Origin: Alopecurus myosuroides | Taxonomy: Eukaryota > Streptophyta > Magnoliopsida > Poales > Poaceae | Length of the DNA: 64,000 nt | Assembly (NCBI GenBank): GCA_028641055.1 | Contig: CM054060.1 | Coordinates: 293,308,660 to 293,372,659 of the forward strand | Reading direction: 5' to 3' | Part shown: piece after piece, positions 44,132 to 54,259 of the stretch | How the letters are laid out: each line of letters opens with the position of its first letter | How positions within the stretch are numbered: the first letter of the stretch is position 1 | Made by a program: the position numbers and the translations under genes | Notes under the pieces: generated by a model | Told to the model about the DNA's origin: nothing | What the model saw: only the letters and a program-made list of their open reading frames with translations | Databases searched by the model: none

Positions 44132-47100
44132 GAAAGCGCGCTCATCCACTTCCTCCGTGAGAATCGGGATGTGTTCGCCTGGACCAATGAAGATCTACCA
44201 GGAGTCCCGAGGGAGTTGGTTGAGCACTCTTTGCATGTGCGTCCTGACGCCAAGCCCGTGAAGCAGGCTTTGCGCCGTTTCGGAGATGAGAGAAGGAAGG
44301 CCATCGGTGATCAGATCACAAAGCTGCTGATAAGTAACTTCATCATGGAAGTGCTGCATCCGGATTGGTTAGCCAACCCGGTCATGGTCGAGAAGAAAAA
44401 GGAAGATCCCAAGGCTGCCACTGCATGGCGCATGTGTGTCGACTACACCGACTTGAACAAGGCATGCCCCAAGGATCCATTCCCGCTACCTCGCATCGAT
44501 CAGGTGATCGATTCCACTGCCGGCTGTGAACTGTTGTCTTTCATAGATGCCTACTCTGGTTTCCACCAGATTGCACTCAACCCTGCTGATCAAATAAAGA
44601 CTGCTTTCATTACCCCGTACGGGGCTTATTGCTATCGTGTCATGTGTTTTGGCTTGAGGAATGCGGGTGCAACCTATCAGAGATGCATGCAGAATTGCTT
44701 GCACGACCAGCTCGGCAAGAATGTGCAGGTGTACGTAGATGACATTGTCATCAAAACGAATAAAACACATACTCTGCTTGCCGACCTGGAGGAAACCTTT
44801 GCTAACCTACGCAAGTACAAAATGAAACTGAATCCGAGTAAGTGCATCTTTGGTGTACCAGCTGGAAAGCTACTCGGTTTTCTGGTTTCTAGTCGGGGCA
44901 TTGAAGCCAATCCTTCTAAGATAAAAGCTATTGAGAGCATGTCTTTACCGAGATCACTGAAAGATGTGCAGAAGTTCACGGGTTGTCTGGCATCTTTGAG
45001 CCGTTTTCTGGGCCGAATGGGCGAGAAGGCTCTGCCTCTGTACCAGCTAATGAAGAAAAGTGACAAGTTTGTCTGGACTCCGCAAGCGGACGTGGCATTC
45101 AATGAGCTGAAAGCAATGCTGGCTAGCGCTCCCGTCTTAGCTAGTCCGCTACCCAAGGAGCCTATGCTGCTGTACATTGCTGCGACTAACCGAGTAGTCA
45201 GCGTGGTGATAGTGGTGGAGCGAGAAGAAGAAGGCAAGAGTGTGCAGCGCCCAGTCTATTATCTCAGTGAAGTGCTGTCCAGTTCCAAGCAAAACTATCC
45301 GCACTACCAGAAGATGACATATGGTGTGTACCTGGGCACCAGGAAGCTGAAACATTACTTCCAGGAGCACCCCATCACTGTTGTGAGCTCTGCTCCCATC
45401 TCGGATATCATGGGTAACAAGGAGGCGAGTGGCAGAGTAGCCAAGTGGGCGATTGAGCTGGCCGCGTACGCTCCCGCGTACGCGAGAAGAGAAGCAATCA
45501 AGTCTCAGGTCCTGGCAGAGTTTCTTGTAGACTGGGCCGAGATGCAGTACGAACCTCCTGCTCCAGTTTCCAATTATTGGAAGATGCATTTCGATGGCTC
45601 GAAAGTGAAAGAAGGCCTTGGTGCTGGCGTTGTGCTTACATCACCCAAGCGGGATCAACTCAAATACGTGCTGCAGATTCATTTCAAGGCATCCAACAAT
45701 GTAGCCGAGTACGAGGCAGTGGTGCATGGTTTGAGAGTAGCAAAGGAGGTTGGTGTGCAGCGCATTATATGCTATGGTGATTCAGATCTAGTGGTGCAGC
45801 AGGTCTCAGGTACCTGGGATGCTTTGGATGCCAACATGGCATCGTATCGCTTCCTGGTGCAGTCAATGACTGGGTTTTTCGAAGGCTGTGAGTTCCAGCA
45901 CATTCACCGAGCAGAGAACGAAGCGGCAGACGAGCTATCCAAGTTGGGATCTTCTCGGCAGTCCATCCCGGCAGGGATTGCCTTGGAGCATTTGAGGAAG
46001 CCATCCATCAAGCCTTCCCCCAACTCGGAATCCATCTTTGTTCCTTCTCTGCCAAGTGAAGAATCTGACCCAATGGAGATTGACTGGGAGAGTGCTGCAG
46101 GGAACCCGGGGACTGCCGTCCTCTACTCGGGGACTGCCACTCCTTACTCGGGGACTGCCGTTCCCTACTCGGGGACTGCCATTCCCTACTCGGGGACTGC
46201 GACTCCTTACTCGGGGACTGCCACTCCGTACTCGGGGACTGCCGCCCTCAACCCAGAAGCTGTTGCATTCATTGAAGAGGTTCTTGCCAATCGGTCTGGG
46301 CTGCAAAGAAGCGCTCCTACTCCTCCTGTGCAACCGCCAGAGCCTGTCCCAATGGAAATGGACGAACCAGTGTTTCCCGTGCGGGAGACACCGAGTTGGG
46401 CAATGCCCATATTATCCTTTCTAAGGGACGGTACCTTACCTGAAGATGAGGTGACTGCGAGGCAGATTCAGAGAAGGTCCAAGGGCTACACTATAGTCCG
46501 AGATGTGCTGCACAAGAGAAGTGCCACTGGTGTGCTGCAACGTTGTGTGAGCCCAGAAGAGGGAGAAGAAATCCTGGTGGAGATACATCAAGGGGAATGT
46601 GGGCATCACGCCTCATCTCGGGCTTTGGTCAAGAAAGCTTTTCGGCATGGCTTCTACTGGCTCACTGCACTGCAGCAAGCTGAAGATATTGTGAGGAAGT
46701 GCAACGGCTGCCAGATGTTCGCAAGTAAGATTCACATGCCTGCTTCCGAGTTGAAAACAATTCCTATCACATGGCCATTTGCTGTTTGGTGCTTGGATAT
46801 GGTTGGTCCTTTCAAGCCGGCTAAAGGCAATATGACACATATCTTGGTCATGGTGGACAAGTTCACCAAGTGGATCGAGGTGAAACCTATTCGGAAGTGC
46901 GATGGGGTCACAGCTGTGAAGTTTGTGAAGGATGTGATTATGAGATATGGCTACCCGCACAGTATCATCACCGACAACGGCACCAACTTTGCAGAGGGGG
47001 CAATGGTGCGATTCTGCAGAGATAAGCATATCCGACTAGACGTTGCGTCAGTCGCGCACCCTGCCTCCAATGGGCAAGTTGAGAGAGCCAACGGAATGGT

Positions 47101-47662
47101 ACTGGCAGGCATCAAGCCAAGGCTGATTGAGCCATTGCTGAAAACACCTGGGTGTTGGCTAGAAGAGTTGCCAGCGGTGTTGTGGAGTCTAAGGACTACC
47201 CCTAACCGGTCAACCGGCTACACGCCATTCTTCTTGGTATACGGGGCTGAGGCCGTGTTGCCAATAGACTTAGAGCATGACTCCCCCCGAGTAGCCCTCT
47301 ACACTGAGGTGGAGGCGAGAGAAGCTCGAGAAGACGACGTTGACCTGCTTGAAGAAGCAAGAGAGCTGACTCTGTCACGTTCGGCTATCTACCAGCAAAA
47401 CCTGCGGCGCTATCATAGCCGAAAGGTGAACCCAAGGGTTTTCCGAGAAGGAGACATGGTCCTTAGGCTTGTGCAGCGCACATCCGGGATGCACAAGTTG
47501 TCTCCTCCTTGGGAAGGGCCTTTCATTGTGAGCAAAGCGCTGCACAATGATGCGTACTACCTTGTAGATGTGCGCCCGTCGCAGGCGAACAGGGCAGATA
47601 AAGCTGGAGAGGAAACCAAGCGTCCTTGGAATGTAGCTCTACTTCGTCGTTTTCATTCGTGA
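44132..47662 (+). CDS. pol: Pol of element F: RT, RNase H, second RNase H, integrase
   Basis: In the same frame as gag-protease but after the UAG at 44129-44131; about 1176 codons. RT (about 75-260) has CVDYTDLNKACPKD and YVDD at residues 201-204. The Ty3-type RNase H follows to about 425. A second, archaeal-like RNase H (about 485-610: FDGSKVKEGLGAG, AEYEAVV, GDSDLVVQQ, NEAADELSKL) marks the Tat lineage. A linker with seven GTAxPYS repeats spans about 655-710. Integrase has an HHCC finger (HQGECGHH...CNGCQMF), the catalytic triad in LDMVGPF, ITDNGTNF and NGQVERAN, and a C-terminal DNA-binding region. There is no ATG near the start, so synthesis most likely depends on UAG readthrough. It converges on the antisense gene 671 bp downstream. 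Confidence 0.94.
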   Translation, partial: ESALIHFLRENRDVFAWTNEDLPGVPRELVEHSLHVRPDAKPVKQALRRFGDERRKAIGDQITKLLISNFIMEVLHPDWLANPVMVEKKKEDPKAATAWRMCVDYTDLNKACPKDPFPLPRIDQVIDSTAGCELLSFIDAYSGFHQIALNPADQIKTAFITPYGAYCYRVMCFGLRNAGATYQRCMQNCLHDQLGKNVQVYVDDIVIKTNKTHTLLADLEETFANLRKYKMKLNPSKCIFGVPAGKLLGFLVSSRGIEANPSKIKAIESMSLPRSLKDVQKFTGCLASLSRFLGRMGEKALPLYQLMKKSDKFVWTPQADVAFNELKAMLASAPVLASPLPKEPMLLYIAATNRVVSVVIVVEREEEGKSVQRPVYYLSEVLSSSKQNYPHYQKMTYGVYLGTRKLKHYFQEHPITVVSSAPISDIMGNKEASGRVAKWAIELAAYAPAYARREAIKSQVLAEFLVDWAEMQYEPPAPVSNYWKMHFDGSKVKEGLGAGVVLTSPKRDQLKYVLQIHFKASNNVAEYEAVVHGLRVAKEVGVQRIICYGDSDLVVQQVSGTWDALDANMASYRFLVQSMTGFFEGCEFQHIHRAENEAADELSKLGSSRQSIPAGIALEHLRKPSIKPSPNSESIFVPSLPSEESDPMEIDWESAAGNPGTAVLYSGTATPYSGTAVPYSGTAIPYSGTATPYSGTATPYSGTAALNPEAVAFIEEVLANRSGLQRSAPTPPVQPPEPVPMEMDEPVFPVRETPSWAMPILSFLRDGTLPEDEVTARQIQRRSKGYTIVRDVLHKRSATGVLQRCVSPEEGEEILVEIHQGECGHHASSRALVKKAFRHGFYWLTALQQAEDIVRKCNGCQMFASKIHMPASELKTIPITWPFAVWCLDMVGPFKPAKGNMTHILVMVDKFTKWIEVKPIRKCDGVTAVKFVKDVIMRYGYPHSIITDNGTNFAEGAMVRFCRDKHIRLDVASVAHPASNGQVERANGMVLAGIKPRLIEPLLKTPGCWLEELPAVLWSLRTTPNRSTGYTPFFLVYGAEAVLPIDLEHDSPRVALYTEVEAREAREDDVDLLEEARELTLSRSAIYQQNLRRYHSRKVNPRVFREGDMVLRLVQRTSGMHKLSPPWEGPFIVSKALHNDAYYLVDVRPSQANRADKAGEETKRPWNVALLRRFHS
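46105..46251 (+). repeat. Seven 21-bp repeats in the pol linker of element F
   Basis: Units start at 46105, 46126, 46147, 46168, 46189, 46210 and 46231 with consensus CTCGGGGACTGCCNYTCCYTA. They encode GTAxPYS. Element E has six units. The core TCGGGGACTGC equals the PPT core at 54249-54259. Confidence 0.95.
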
Positions 47663-48333
47663 GCAAAGATGTGTATGTACCCTCTTATCCGAGTTGAAAT
47701 TCTACTCTGCAATCTGAAATTGTTCTCGGGGACTGCCCTCGTCCAAAATTGCTCTAAGTGTTTTTACTCGGCTTGACCCTTTGTCTACTCGGTTGCTCCA
47801 CTTCAGAACTCATAAGTGCATTGAGTAGTGTGTTTAAACCTATATGCCAACTCTTCGACTCTGCTGCTGTCCGAAACCCGGCTTCATGGCAAGCAAGAGA
47901 ACAAGCAAAAGGTCAATGAGCACACGAAAATCGCTAAGGAAGAAAGAGTGCAGGAGCCGAGTAGATTGTTTGTTACTTTCGTTCCCTGTTTTCGTCTTCT
48001 CGGCTAAGTGGTGGGCTGCGTTACCATGATTGTTTCTAGCGGCTAAGTATTTGCAGCCCTACTACTTGATTCTTGTGACTCGAATACCAAAAAAGCGACA
48101 AGTCGCGGGTAGAGCAGAGATGAAAAGATAGGGTGAATAAGAAATGCAACTCGGGGACTCGCATGGAAGCGCAACTCGGCATTAAGCCAGCGTCGTTCAA
48201 ATTGATTAATGTTGAAATAAACAGAGTGGGCATAAAAACTGAGTAGCAAGCAAAACAAAGATAGTCTATTACATCTGCTCCCGGCATCCCGGGGATCTGA
48301 TAAGTTTTCGAGTAAAAGAGAGTGCAGGTTGCT
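47663..48333. other. Convergent intergenic spacer of element F
   Basis: Lies between the pol stop and the antisense gene stop. It has no frame. It contains another TCGGGGACTGCC at about 47726-47737. It is homologous to 26001-26652 of element E in reverse. Confidence 0.6.
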
Positions 48334-51300
48334 TCAAGATGAGTAGGCAGTGTTCTCGGCGCTGGCCTTGGCTGCTGTTTCTTCGGCGGCGGTCTTGGCA
48401 GCGGCTTCTTCGGTGGCGGTCGTGGCAGCTGTTCCTTCGGTGCTGGCATGGGTGGCATCCGCTCCCGTCTGGACGGTGGCGGATTCCTTCATCTCGGCAT
48501 CATCCTGGGTGGCCGCCTGCTCAGAAGTGGCCGTGGCCACCGAGACGGGTCCTGGAGCCGAAGAGGAGCCTGAAGCCTGGCCAGGAGGGGGCACCGTGTC
48601 GTCGAGAGCAGCACCTGAGGAGGTGCCGAAGTCGAGTGCGGCGGTGTCGATGTGGGCGTACTCGTCCTCATCGCTACTCGCGACGGCGACGTTCTTCCCC
48701 TTCCCGGCCTTGCCCTCAGGAGATTCGAAGAAGCCTTCCAAGTCGGATTCCACTTCGTCCTCCTCTCCCTCTTCCTCTTCGTACTCGGTGTCGGGCTCGG
48801 GGAGGCCATCGATGAAGGTCTCCGTCTCAGCGCACTCCGCCACCTCGTAGGCGATCTGCTTGCGTGTGGCCACGCAGTCGGGATCTACCTCCCACCTGGA
48901 ATTGTTGCGCTTCCCGCGGATGAGCTGCATGTTGAGGTTTTCATACCAGGATGCTATGCAGAGAAGCATCACGTCTGCACCAGCACGGGCGCCCGAGGCA
49001 CGCCACTTCTTCAACTCCTTCTTCACATTCTTCAGCTTGAAGGCTAGGCCCTTCATGGTTGTTGGCCGATCATCATGAGGCCAAAACAGCCTGTGGAGCT
49101 CAAAGCCCTCGTGCACCAGGTCAGTTCCGACGCCAGCCAGCTGTTCGAAATAGCTGTTGAGCACCAGCAAGCTGTCCTCGATCTCGGCTCTGGTATCTGC
49201 TGCCTCACCTTTCGCAAGGCGAGCTGCTTTGGCCTTGGCCACCATAGGCACAGAAGGGGAATCAAGATGAGGCCAGATCTCTGAAATAGCATGTGGTAAC
49301 TTCAGAACCGAGAAGAGAACAACCGAGTAGAGGAAAACCGAGGAGAAATACGACCGAGAAGAAAAGAAGCAGCAAAGAAAAGACTTACCGGGCAGTTCGT
49401 TGCGCAGCCGCTGCAACTGGGTCTTCCAGGACTCTTCGTTGGCTATGTGCTTTTCTTGGATCAGGCGCAAGCTATCCATCTGAGCGAAGAGATCAGCATT
49501 GGTCTTCTTCAAAGTTTCGCATTCTTGCTCAAGGGCCCTTTCCTTGGCTCTGAAAGTGGTCTCGGCCTTGGCCTTCTCGGCGTTGGCTCTGTCCCTCTCG
49601 GCGCCAATCTTGACGGCATCCTGGAGTGCCTTTTGCAACTGGAGTTGCAGCTTCTCGGTCTCCGTGGTGTGGTCCTTCAACAGCTCAACGGCCTGGTCGG
49701 ACAGCTGCTTCTGCACCTCCGCTGGCTTGACACAATCTTGGTGTGCCTCAGCAAACAACTTGTGATCTTCTGCGAAGAGATAGAAAAGGTTAGCAGAGGA
49801 GCAAAGAAGAAACAAATTCAAAGTCAAACCGAGTAAACAACAAACTTACCTTCTAGCCTTTTGATGGTGGCCTCGGAGTTCTCCACGAAGCTGCGGCACT
49901 TCTCATGTTCGTCTGCTAAGGCCTTCAGTTTCTCTGCAGAGAAGGAAAGGTTAGCGCAATAGAAAGCATAAGCGAGCGTAAACAAAAAACGCATAAATCG
50001 CACAGCTAAAAGTGTACCTTGCAATTCAGCCAGCTGCTGGGTGCTGTCGTTAGCGTTCTTGCTGGCTGCCTCCGCAGCTGCCTTTTCCTTCTCTAAAGCA
50101 GCAATTCGCCTCCTGGCGATGGAGTGGTTCCAGAGAAGATGGCGGTACAGGTTGGTCCGCTTCAGGACGCTATCCTGAGAAGCGAGAAGAAGCAAGTTAG
50201 AAAAAGCAGAGTAGATTCGATCCGAGTAGGAGGCTACTCGGAGAGTATCCACCTACTCGGCTAGAATCTCGGGGACTGGGAGTGATAGAAAGGAGCAGAA
50301 AGGCGAATAGAAGAAAAGATAAGGAAAACTCACTGCGTAGGACTGCTCGATGTCCTCGGCATTCTTGCGGTGCAGGAACATCTTGGCTGCGAGTGTCGCG
50401 GTCTCGGTGGAGACGGACATGGGATTGCGTCCCAGGTCAACCTTGTTCCAGTCCACGCGCATGTGGTCGATGCCGCCAAGGCTAAGACCGTGCCACTTCT
50501 CCACGCCGAGAACCTTGCTATCCCATTTGGCGTCGATGAAGCCAATGGTGTCCAGTACCTGCTCAAGGCCTTTTGAGGTTATTGGTTTGTCTTGGACTCC
50601 ACGAGAAGCGATGTTGACAGACTGGGGTTGGCTTGGATCTGGAGGAGGGGAGTTCATGGCTACAACCTTCCTTCCCCTCTGGATAGCTAAAGCTTTGTCC
50701 TTGGGAGGGAAGCCGATTGAGTGCTGATGGCTAACCTCAATCATGTACTCCGGGTAGCAAGGCTGGCCAGCAGCGCGAGCATCGGCTGAGAGCGCGGCGG
50801 GAATCGGGCCAGACTCATGGATCACGAGTGCTCCACCTGAGGCTGGTAGCGGCACTTGGTCTCTGGACCGCTTCTTCGTCTTTTCCTTCTCGGGATCCTG
50901 AGTTTTCTTCCCGTCAGCTTTGGCCTTCGCCTTCTCGGCCGCTTCCTTCTCGGCCTTGGCTCTCTCAGCAGCTTCCTTCTCAGCCTTGGCCTTCTCGGCG
51001 GCTTCCTCCTCGGCCTTGGCCTTCTCAGCAGCTTCCTTCTCGGCTGCCCTTCTGTCAACCTCACCCCTCAGAGCATCCAGGGCTCGTTGCCTGGTTACTC
51101 GCCCGGCAGGAGGGCTGGATGTATCCTTGGTCTTCGGCGGCGAGGAGGAGGTTGGCGGTGTAGGGCCTTGCGCAGTTGGTGGTGTAGGGCCTTGCGCAGT
51201 TGGTGGTGTAGGGCCTTGCGCAGTTGGTGGTGTAGGGCCTTGCGCAGTTGGTGGTGTAGGGCCTTGCGCAGTTTGTGATGCCGCAGATCCGTCGCCCGCT

Positions 51301-53568
51301 GCAGCTCCCGGCTGGGCGCTACTTGGTGCGCCACCCGGCTTCACGCTGCTCAATGGATAGGCATCTCTCTTGGTGGCGTCCGTGGCGGTGGTGTCTTCTG
51401 CTCGCTGCTCGGCAGCGAGATTCTCTTGTGCAGCAGCCCCTGTGGTGGGCTGCTCTTGCTCTGCTTCAGGCCGCTCAGCGGCGGTGTTGTCTTGCATCAC
51501 TTGATCTTGGTTCTCCTCGGCATTGCTAGCCGGAGGAGAAGGGGGTCTCTCATCGTGGATGGTAGTGTCCTGTGCTGCTGGTTCAGACGCTGCTCCTTGC
51601 GCACCGGCGGTCTGTGGATTGGCAGCAGCAGCGTTGGCGGTGTCGTCCTCATCATCATCCAGGTTGACCAGAGGTACTGGTTTTTCCTTAGTGTGATCAG
51701 ACGCGAGAGCTGCGTTCGCGTCCATAGGAGGTCTGCAGAGAAAGGGAAACCAGAAATTAGAAGGAATTTGGGGAAAATAGTACCGCGCGAGAAGGGAAAC
51801 GACCGAGAAGAGGGCTTACGCGGTGGTGCATTTGAGCTCTCGTCTGGATCTCTTCACGACCACTTTCTTCTCGGCGGGTTTCTTCCGCTTGGCAGGAGGC
51901 GCTGGAGCTCCGCTACCAGCCCGTTTGCGGGTCTCAGGAGCGGCGACGGACAGAGGCTTGACGACTAGGGGCGCATCGCCCTCGTTCTCGTCCTCGTCCT
52001 CATCGTCCTTTTCCGCGGCAACTTCATCTGAGAATCCAAGAGAAAAGAGGAAAGAATCAGAAACAGCACACGAGGGGTTGGTGCTTCTCGGAAGCAAACA
52101 GAATGGAAGTATAGTTACCGTCAAAGTCTTCATCAGACCAGGTGCGGAGAGCGTCGCGCTTGTCAGTAGTGGGGGAGCGAGAAAGGTTGGTCTGCTCCGC
52201 GGCATCGAAAGAGGGCACATCATCCTCCTCACGATCAGGAGACCAGTTGCCCTCAAAAACTTCGCAGCTCTCGATTATCTGGCGAGTGAGAACCTGAAAA
52301 ACAGAGAAGGATCACAGGCTAGCCGAGTACCAGGAAGGAATTCTACTCGGATAGGCGTGCAGGTACAAAGCACACAAAGCCTAGGCAGTTTACTAAGCAT
52401 TCTACCCGGATAGGCGTGCAAACACAAAGCATACTAAGCCTAAGCATGTTTGCCGAAAGGTATTACTCGGAAGGGCGTGCAGGCATAAAGTACATCAAGC
52501 CTAAGAATCGTTCTCGAGTAGGCTATCCGGCAAGGCGTGCAAACACAAAGCATACTAAGCCTAAGGCGATTCGGCTAGATGTCCTACTCGGAACGCAAGG
52601 CAATTGCTAGTTGATGCAAGAAGGAGAAGTTATCTACTCGGAAAGTGTATGCAGAGAGCAAAGTAAGAAAGGCGTACCCGCTCAATTGGCTTTGTACGGC
52701 TGTACGGGACGAGCCCGTATTGCCAGTGGTCGCCAAGGCTTGTCGTCAAGATGTTCCTTGCGTGCCAGGGGACATCGATGTTGTCAATCTCGATGGTGGT
52801 TGTCCTGGTGCAGTCGCGGGGCCCTCCCATGTAACACATGAGATGGCAGCGTTCCTGCAAGGGCAGCACTCGGCGCTGGATCCAGCAAGCCACCGGATCG
52901 TCGTTCTTGAGGCCCTGCGCCTTCAGCCAGCCGAGTCTATTCTCCATCTCGATGGCGTCATCGTCATTGACGGGCTTGTCCTTCCAGTACATCCCGATTG
53001 GAGCGCGATTGCTCCAAACGGGCAAGTTGATTCGATCGTTCACCGGGGCTCCTTCCGCGGCGGCAACGTTCCTGACGTAGAGGAACGTCTTCTGCCATAG
53101 CTTGACGGAGTCCAGCCCCTTGATGCGGGGGTGGTTCGTCCCGGACCGCTGCACCATCATGGCGCAGCCGGTGTCGGTAGCGCGGGCGACGCCCGCGGAG
53201 TCCTTCTTCCCGGTAGATTGCTGGCGCAGGTGGAAATACCTGAGCCACGTCTCCCACGTGGGCCGGATGCCGAGGAAGGCCTCGCAGACCACGGCGTGGT
53301 AGGCGAGGAAGACGACGGCGTTGGGGGGCAGATGGTGCATCTGGATGCCGAAGTGGTTGAGGAACTTCCGCAAGAAATCGGAGGCGGGCAATCCGAACCC
53401 GCGCTCGAAATGCGCCAGGAAGACGACGCGCTCTCCCTCCCGCGGGGACGGCACGATTTCACCGTCCGGCGCCCGGCACTCCACGCCGGGAGGGACTCGC
53501 CTGGTATTGACGAGCCAGGCGCAATCTTCTGCGGTGACGGAGGAGCCGGCCCAGCCAGATTTGGCCAT
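48334..53568 (-). CDS. Antisense eight-exon gene of element F, open over 1413 codons
   Basis: Exons on the minus strand: 53568-52678, 52293-52119, 52027-51820, 51732-50334, 50174-50018, 49933-49850, 49769-49389, 49280-48334. All introns are GT...AG. The exon sum is 4242 nt, exactly 1414 triplets, and every junction keeps the frame. Exon 1 encodes a domain like the grass 'putative gypsy type transposon' family (GLPASDFLRKFLNHFGIQMH; FLGIRPTWETWLRYFHLRQQ). Exons 2-3 are acidic, then basic. Exon 4 has a disordered Pro/Ala part, PTPPTAQG repeats, a K/A/E helix and a conserved block (GLEQVLDTIGFIDAKWDSKV). Exons 5-7 are coiled coil. Exon 8 ends in an acidic Ala/Thr-rich tail. Its own TATA box lies about 166 bp upstream. 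The gene is antisense to gag-pol and lies between pol and the 3' LTR, like the antisense ORFs reported for Tat elements such as Grande. Its function is unknown. Expression and splicing are inferred from sequence only. Confidence 0.82.
51151..51270 (-). repeat. Five 24-bp repeats in exon 4 of the antisense gene (F)
   Basis: 'gttggtggtgtagggccttg' plus CGCA recurs five times at exact 24-bp spacing. It encodes the peptide repeat PTPPTAQG. I do not see the repeat in element E. Confidence 0.95.
52350..52590 (-). repeat. Approx. 60-bp tandem repeat in intron 1 of the antisense gene (F)
   Basis: 'ggcgtgcaaacacaaagcat' or close variants start at about 52352, 52411, 52472 and 52531. It is the reverse-strand counterpart of the 60-bp repeat in element E. 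Confidence 0.85.
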
Positions 53569-53733
53569 TGTCGCGAGTACGGAAGGTGGAAGAAATCGAA
53601 GGAGTTGGTTGGGGGATTGAGCCCGCGGCGGCGCGAGAGCTTGCGCGGCGGCGGAGAGCTCGGTGGCGGAGAAGAGCAGGAGACGAAGAAGGAATAGTGC
53701 GAGGGAAGGGGAAAAGGAAGTTACCGACGGGGG

Positions 53734-53741
53734 TATTTATA
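53734..53741 (-). promoter_or_regulatory. TATA box of the antisense gene in element F
   Basis: The minus strand reads TATAAATACCCCC, about 166 bp before the ATG at 53568. Identical to E at 20634. The surrounding promoter DNA is also alignable between the two elements. Confidence 0.75.
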
Positions 53742-54246
53742 TCTCCTCCGCGAGTTTACCGTTACCGTCGTGGGAGTGGGATCGATTGTGGCGTGTGGTG
53801 GATCCTGTGGCCGGCTAGAAACGCACACAAGCGCCGGTTGCGCGCGTAATGGCCACAGTTGATCCCACCACCGAATCGTGGCCTATAACTACACTTGATG
53901 GGACATGACGGCCGGTGGGCCCACCGCGTGAAAACTGGACGCGTGGCGGGTCGTGTCCTGGGCAACGAAACGACAAGGTCGTGGATGCTTGACACGTGTG
54001 CAGTTGCTGCGCGAAGGGCTGGATTGTGCTCTGTGCTGCAGAGGCTAAATCTGAGAAATTTCTCTAAGTCTTTTTACTCGGTTACAGAGTAGAAAGCAAG
54101 TGCTACTCGGTAGAGAGGAAACTCAAGGTACTTTCCAGATAGCTACTCGGAGGTTCTACTCGGCATCTTGAGGTTCAAGGGCTGAGATGCAAAGGCTGGT
54201 TTTAAGCTGGCAGAGCCTAGTGAACAAGTTCACAAGACTCAACCAG
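53742..54246. other. Upstream region of the antisense gene, between its promoter and the PPT
   Basis: About 500 bases without a frame. 53760-54000 aligns with 20600-20380 of element E, including the blocks CCAGTTTTCACG and GTGGGCCCACC, so it may hold promoter elements. CTACTCGG occurs repeatedly at 54070-54170. Confidence 0.6.
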
Positions 54247-54259
54247 CTTCGGGGACTGC
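54247..54259 (+). other. Polypurine tract of element F
   Basis: CTTCGGGGACTGC abuts the 3' LTR start TGTCGGGG at 54260. The equivalent in E is CTTCGGGGACTAA. Confidence 0.75.

Noticed and set aside
44171..47662. An independent start codon for pol at 44171
   Set aside because: The codon there is GTG inside a conserved frame that continues upstream to the UAG. There is no reason to start translation at it.
51151..51270. Regular short repeats resembling a CRISPR array
   Set aside because: The units are contiguous 24-mers without spacers, in frame in a coding exon of a plant retrotransposon.
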